From: Ignavibacteria bacterium UBA961
GTDB lineage: Bacteria; Bacteroidota; Ignavibacteria; Kapaibacteriales; UBA961
DNA: 8,950 nucleotides
Reading direction: 5' to 3'
NCBI GenBank assembly: GCA_002293005.1
Contig: DBCJ01000012.1
Location: 1-8,950, forward strand
Shown here one piece after another: positions 6,008 through 8,950 of this stretch. Numbering within the stretch: the first letter of the stretch is position 1; each line of letters begins with the position of its first letter. The position numbers were made by a program, and so were the translations under genes. Below the pieces are notes generated by a model that saw nothing but the letters and a program-made list of their open reading frames with translations, searched no databases and was not told where the DNA came from.

Positions 6008-6634
6008 TCACATTAGAATATTTCTGAATGTGAGATTGATTCTAGGTTCATGCACGATAGTACTTTTGGGTAATGCATGTTGCCAAGAATGCTGTGTTTG
6101 ACCTCGCATGATGAGCATGCTTCCATGTTCTAGTCGAATATTTATGCGCTCTTTTGAATTGCGATGTTTGAAAGCAAATATGCGTTCCGCGCCGAAAGAA
6201 ACTGATGCAATGATAGGTTCTTTGCCAAGTTCCCGCTCATCATCGCAATGCCATCCCATGCCATCTTTACCATCATGATAGTAATTGCAGAGAACGGAAT
6301 TAAAGGTCGCATTCGACACTTCCTCACATAATTTTTTAATCATCAACAATTCTTCTGTCCACTTCAATGGCTCCCGACGAATTCCGCTATAGGAATATGC
6401 TGCTCCAGGATCACCATACCATGCGCTCTTTCGATTAAGAGTCAGTGTTTTTCCGAACATTTTTACGGTGTCATTCGACCAAGCGATGGAATCGGTCAGA
6501 ATGTCAAACCAAGACGGATTTGACAGAGGAAGCAAATCACCGGGATAATATATGGCCTCGCCATCATGAGGAAGTAGGGAAATTGCAGTATTATTCATGC
6601 CGATAAAACCCATGTTTTCAGTTTTCGGTTCCAT
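6008..6634 (-). CDS. alkB: AlkB-type 2-oxoglutarate/Fe(II)-dependent DNA repair dioxygenase
   Basis: A 208-residue dioxygenase that directly reverses alkylation damage such as 1-methyladenine and 3-methylcytosine by oxidative demethylation, consuming oxygen and 2-oxoglutarate. The iron ligands are visible: His129 and Asp131 in GWHCDDERELG, and His186 in WQHALPK. Arg198 and Arg204 in EPRINLTFR are the 2-oxoglutarate and nucleotide-site arginines of the family. The segment NYYHDGKDGMGWHCDDE (117-133) and the C terminus resemble the human ALKBH2/ALKBH3 branch more than E. coli AlkB; this is common in bacterial homologues. Met8 and Met13 are alternative starts; the first ATG (6634-6632) was kept. 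It lies 79 nt before umuD on the same strand and is divergent, with 48 nt between, from the protease gene. Placement beside umuDC fits a shared DNA-damage response. Confidence 0.94.
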   Translation of the reverse strand: MEPKTENMGFIGMNNTAISLLPHDGEAIYYPGDLLPLSNPSWFDILTDSIAWSNDTVKMFGKTLTLNRKSAWYGDPGAAYSYSGIRREPLKWTEELLMIKKLCEEVSNATFNSVLCNYYHDGKDGMGWHCDDERELGKEPIIASVSFGAERIFAFKHRNSKERINIRLEHGSMLIMRGQTQHSWQHALPKSTIVHEPRINLTFRNILM

Positions 6635-6670
6635 GTCTTTTGTCTATTTTGTGGTCATTACAATGTCATC

Positions 6671-6676
6671 AAGGAG
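6671..6676 (+). promoter_or_regulatory. Strong Shine-Dalgarno AAGGAG for the metalloprotease gene
   Basis: AAGGAG lies 6 nt before the ATG at 6683, near-ideal sequence and spacing, and fixes that start. It stands out because umuD, the TPR gene and the DUF3078 gene show no such site. Confidence 0.75.
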
Positions 6677-6682
6677 TTATAT

Positions 6683-8815
6683 ATGAACATATTTTACACT
6701 GCACTTCTATTTTTGATCATGAGTATGATCGCGAATGCTCAACAATTACCGAAAGAACCCATTCCCAGTGGTTTGGAATCTCATGATCGGGGTATTTCAA
6801 GGGAAATTGAAGCATTGAATCATCAACTGAGGCATGATCCTTCATATAGACCCATCCCGAAGATTCAAAGAAAACAGAATGGAGAGGCAGGATTAGGCAT
6901 ACATGATATGCCCGATACTGCATGTGTGCAAATCATTCCCATTGTGTTTCATGTATTTCATCCAAAAGGAGAAGCCGGTGTTCCACTTGCTCAATTGGAA
7001 TATGCAATCGAAGATTTGAATCGCACATTTGCCGGAACGGATGCCGATTATGGAACCGTGAATCCCGTTTTCAAAAACACGAAGTCATATTCAAAAATCA
7101 GATTTGCACTTGCAAAAAGAGATCCTTATGGAAAGCCCACCAATGGCGTGATGTATTATCAAGATCGCCAGGGTGGATTTGGCAATATCGGACCAAGCTG
7201 GGAAAATCAAATTCGCACTTATGCTTGGGACAATTATAAGTATTTCAATGTCTATGTTCAGAATGATATATATGCGAATAATGTCTTCAACAATTCCGGG
7301 GTATGTTGGTATCCATCAACTTGGATGAGTGATAATGATATCGCTCGCATGGTGTACAATTATGTATATCTCGGCAAAGGTGGTTCATCGTATAATTACT
7401 TGGAGTTCAATCAAACATTCACGCATGAGGTTGGACATTATCTCGATCTTCGCCATACATTTGAAGGAAGTTCATGTACGGGTGCAGGTGATTTGTGTGA
7501 TGATACTCCTCCGACGGATATCGCGGCCGCCGGTTGCGATGCAACTCGATGCAATGGAATCATCAATGGTGAAAATTACATGGACTATAATACTGCTTGT
7601 TATAAGAATTTCACGATTGATCAAGTTGCACGCATGGACGCCGCTATGAAGCATCCAGGAAGAAGCACATTGTGGCAACCATCAAATCTTGTGGCAACGG
7701 GTTTATTGTCTCCAAATAGCAAAGACACTTGTTTGGATTCTCCTTTCATTTCATATTCAACTCAGCACTTGAGAGAATCCTTGAATAATGATGGTTCTTT
7801 GGATGGCGGTTCAATCATCATTTATGCGAGCAATGGCGCGAAGTTTGGCATGAAGGGAAAAACTTTGATTACGGGAGAGCATTATTCTCCGATTGAATTG
7901 CCGGATGGACTCAAAGAAAATATTGCTGTTTCCGATGATGGAACATTTGCCACGATGACTATTTCAGGAAAGGCCCTGAAGCATGCATCAAATGATACAA
8001 AGGCTTCGCTCACATTCACATTGTTTGAAGAAGCATTTGCTGAGGGTGTTGATAAGGCAATCGTGAATATGTCAACACAATTGCGTCTGGAGTTCAGAGA
8101 TCCTTGGAAGAAGACATGTGTGGATACATATGTTCGAGCAAGTGCAGACACAACATGGAATCTTTTTGAATTGCAAGGTCCATTCCCACGCTATTATGGC
8201 ATGTGGAAGAATAATGAAGTGTATGCTATTGAGAACTATGGCCGTGGTTTCATAACTGAATCTGCGATGAGCTCAAAAGTGGTCTTCCTCGAGCCGGGCA
8301 CTGTGATTGGTCCCGACAATACATGGAATCAAGGAGGCGCACCTATTATATTGCATGGTCCGGAGCATACAGCGCTTGATGGAAAAACCGGATATGTGGG
8401 ATTTCGTATTCAAGTCGGTGATGCCTTCCATTATGGATGGATGCGCATGGCGATATCAGCAACAAATGGATGCACATTGCTTGAATATCAATACAATGAA
8501 AAACCAAATGAAGGTATTGCTGCCGGTGCGGATTGCGCAATTGCATTATCCGCAGAAGAACAAGTCATGGTTGAATCATTTACCATCAAGCCGAATCCAA
8601 CGAATGACAAAATCATGATTGATTTCAAAAGTGATATGCCTATAGGTGGAGCATTTGTGATCCATTCAATGACCGGCATTGAAATGAAGCGCATTGCACT
8701 TGAGCAATCATTGCAGGAAATATCATTACAGGATTTGGCTACAGGAATGTATGTGATCTCTCTGATCGATCAAGCAGGACATCGCATTCGTTCACAATCA
8801 ATTATCAAACATTAA
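6683..8815 (+). CDS. Secreted M43-type (pappalysin-like) zinc metalloprotease with T9SS type A sorting domain
   Basis: A 710-residue exported protease. Residues 1-19 are a signal peptide (cut after ANA before Gln20). A propeptide-like segment follows, and the metzincin catalytic domain spans roughly 80-330. The zinc site is HEVGHYLDLRH (248-258, ligands His248, His252, His258; catalytic Glu249) followed by TFEG, and the Met-turn is NYMDY (298-302, Met300). The cysteines around it, in SSCTGAGDLCDDTPP and GCDATRC, fit the M43 pattern. The usual Gly of HExxHxxGxxH is Asp255. Residues about 340-620 are beta-rich; TGYVGFRIQVGDAFHYGWMR before the C-terminal domain resembles segments common in secreted FCB-group proteins. 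Residues about 632-710 are a type A sorting domain (KPNPTNDKIMIDF, then LATGMYVISL), so the protein should pass the outer membrane through T9SS. AAGGAG at 6671-6676 supports the start. Substrate is unknown. Confidence 0.93.
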   Translation: MNIFYTALLFLIMSMIANAQQLPKEPIPSGLESHDRGISREIEALNHQLRHDPSYRPIPKIQRKQNGEAGLGIHDMPDTACVQIIPIVFHVFHPKGEAGVPLAQLEYAIEDLNRTFAGTDADYGTVNPVFKNTKSYSKIRFALAKRDPYGKPTNGVMYYQDRQGGFGNIGPSWENQIRTYAWDNYKYFNVYVQNDIYANNVFNNSGVCWYPSTWMSDNDIARMVYNYVYLGKGGSSYNYLEFNQTFTHEVGHYLDLRHTFEGSSCTGAGDLCDDTPPTDIAAAGCDATRCNGIINGENYMDYNTACYKNFTIDQVARMDAAMKHPGRSTLWQPSNLVATGLLSPNSKDTCLDSPFISYSTQHLRESLNNDGSLDGGSIIIYASNGAKFGMKGKTLITGEHYSPIELPDGLKENIAVSDDGTFATMTISGKALKHASNDTKASLTFTLFEEAFAEGVDKAIVNMSTQLRLEFRDPWKKTCVDTYVRASADTTWNLFELQGPFPRYYGMWKNNEVYAIENYGRGFITESAMSSKVVFLEPGTVIGPDNTWNQGGAPIILHGPEHTALDGKTGYVGFRIQVGDAFHYGWMRMAISATNGCTLLEYQYNEKPNEGIAAGADCAIALSAEEQVMVESFTIKPNPTNDKIMIDFKSDMPIGGAFVIHSMTGIEMKRIALEQSLQEISLQDLATGMYVISLIDQAGHRIRSQSIIKH

Positions 8816-8825
8816 GGGAAGAAAC

Positions 8826-8950
8826 ATGAAAGAGAATCAAGTAGATCGCAGACAATTCATTCGCACCATGGGAATATTACCCATTGTTTCAGGCGCGGTG
8901 ATGATGAGCTTATGCACATCAGGATGTTCTGATGATAATCCTACAAGTCC
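8826..8950 (+). CDS. N-terminus of a Tat-exported probable lipoprotein (3' end outside window)
   Basis: The 41 codons present show a twin-arginine signal, DRRQFIR at 7-13, then a hydrophobic stretch (about 14-30) and LCTSGCSDD (29-37), where Cys34 could be the lipidated residue of a weak lipobox. The protein is therefore probably folded in the cytoplasm, exported by Tat and anchored in a membrane. Such N-termini occur on cofactor-containing proteins, for example Rieske-type iron-sulfur proteins, but nothing here identifies the mature domain. GGGAAG at 8816-8821 is a plausible ribosome-binding site, and the start is only 10 nt after the protease stop, so the two genes are very likely one transcript. 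A gene is well supported; its function is unknown. Confidence 0.75.
   Translation, partial: MKENQVDRRQFIRTMGILPIVSGAVMMSLCTSGCSDDNPTS

Noticed and set aside
6055..6064. CGATAGTAC shared between the alkB 3' coding region and the umuD leader (minus strand, about 5960-5968)
   Set aside because: The alkB copy encodes the conserved STIVHEPR segment, so coding constraint explains it and the match is probably chance.

Overview
This window looks like chromosomal DNA from a member of the Bacteroidota/Chlorobiota/Ignavibacteriota superphylum. Three things point there: a secreted metalloprotease ending in a type IX secretion (T9SS) type A sorting domain, a DUF3078 outer-membrane-type protein, and a Bacteroidota-style cation transporter whose N-terminal domain carries a CPSEE motif. 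Base composition is moderately AT-rich and coding density is high. A few genes have good Shine-Dalgarno sequences (AAGGAG before the protease), while most have none. I cannot fix the genus; a Kapabacteria- or Ignavibacteria-like lineage is a guess.

Bases 1-2158, minus strand: a compact probable operon read leftward, in the order MarR-type regulator, deoxyhypusine-synthase-like enzyme (polyamine type), then a DUF3078 beta-barrel protein that runs off the left edge. Gaps are 49 and 13 nt. The 122-nt region 2159-2280 separates this operon from a divergent plus-strand cation diffusion facilitator (CDF) transporter with an N-terminal HMA-like domain. That spacer holds a 7-bp inverted repeat suited to be the MarR operator, a sigma70-like promoter for the transporter, and a TATGTTTGC element facing the regulator.

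Bases 3188-4219, plus strand: an exported TPR-repeat protein. Its 3' end overlaps the convergent umuC gene by 37 bp. Bases 4183-6634, minus strand: a DNA-damage block read leftward as alkB, umuD, umuC. It encodes oxidative demethylation repair of alkylated bases plus the error-prone polymerase V. UmuD keeps its self-cleavage site and Ser/Lys dyad. UmuC keeps its metal-binding acidic residues, steric-gate tyrosine and a beta-clamp motif. The umuD leader carries two sets of short direct repeats that could be regulatory.

Bases 6683-8950, plus strand: a 710-residue T9SS-exported M43-type (pappalysin-like) zinc metalloprotease. After 10 nt comes the start of a gene whose product has a twin-arginine signal and a possible lipobox, cut by the right edge.

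No RNA genes, CRISPR array, insertion sequence or phage gene was seen, and no stretch over 300 bases lacks a gene. The window is mostly housekeeping and accessory genes of known families. The points most worth following up are the marR/DHS-like/CDF regulatory arrangement, the altered metal-site residues in the CDF transporter, the repeats before umuD, and the Gly-to-Asp change in the protease zinc motif.
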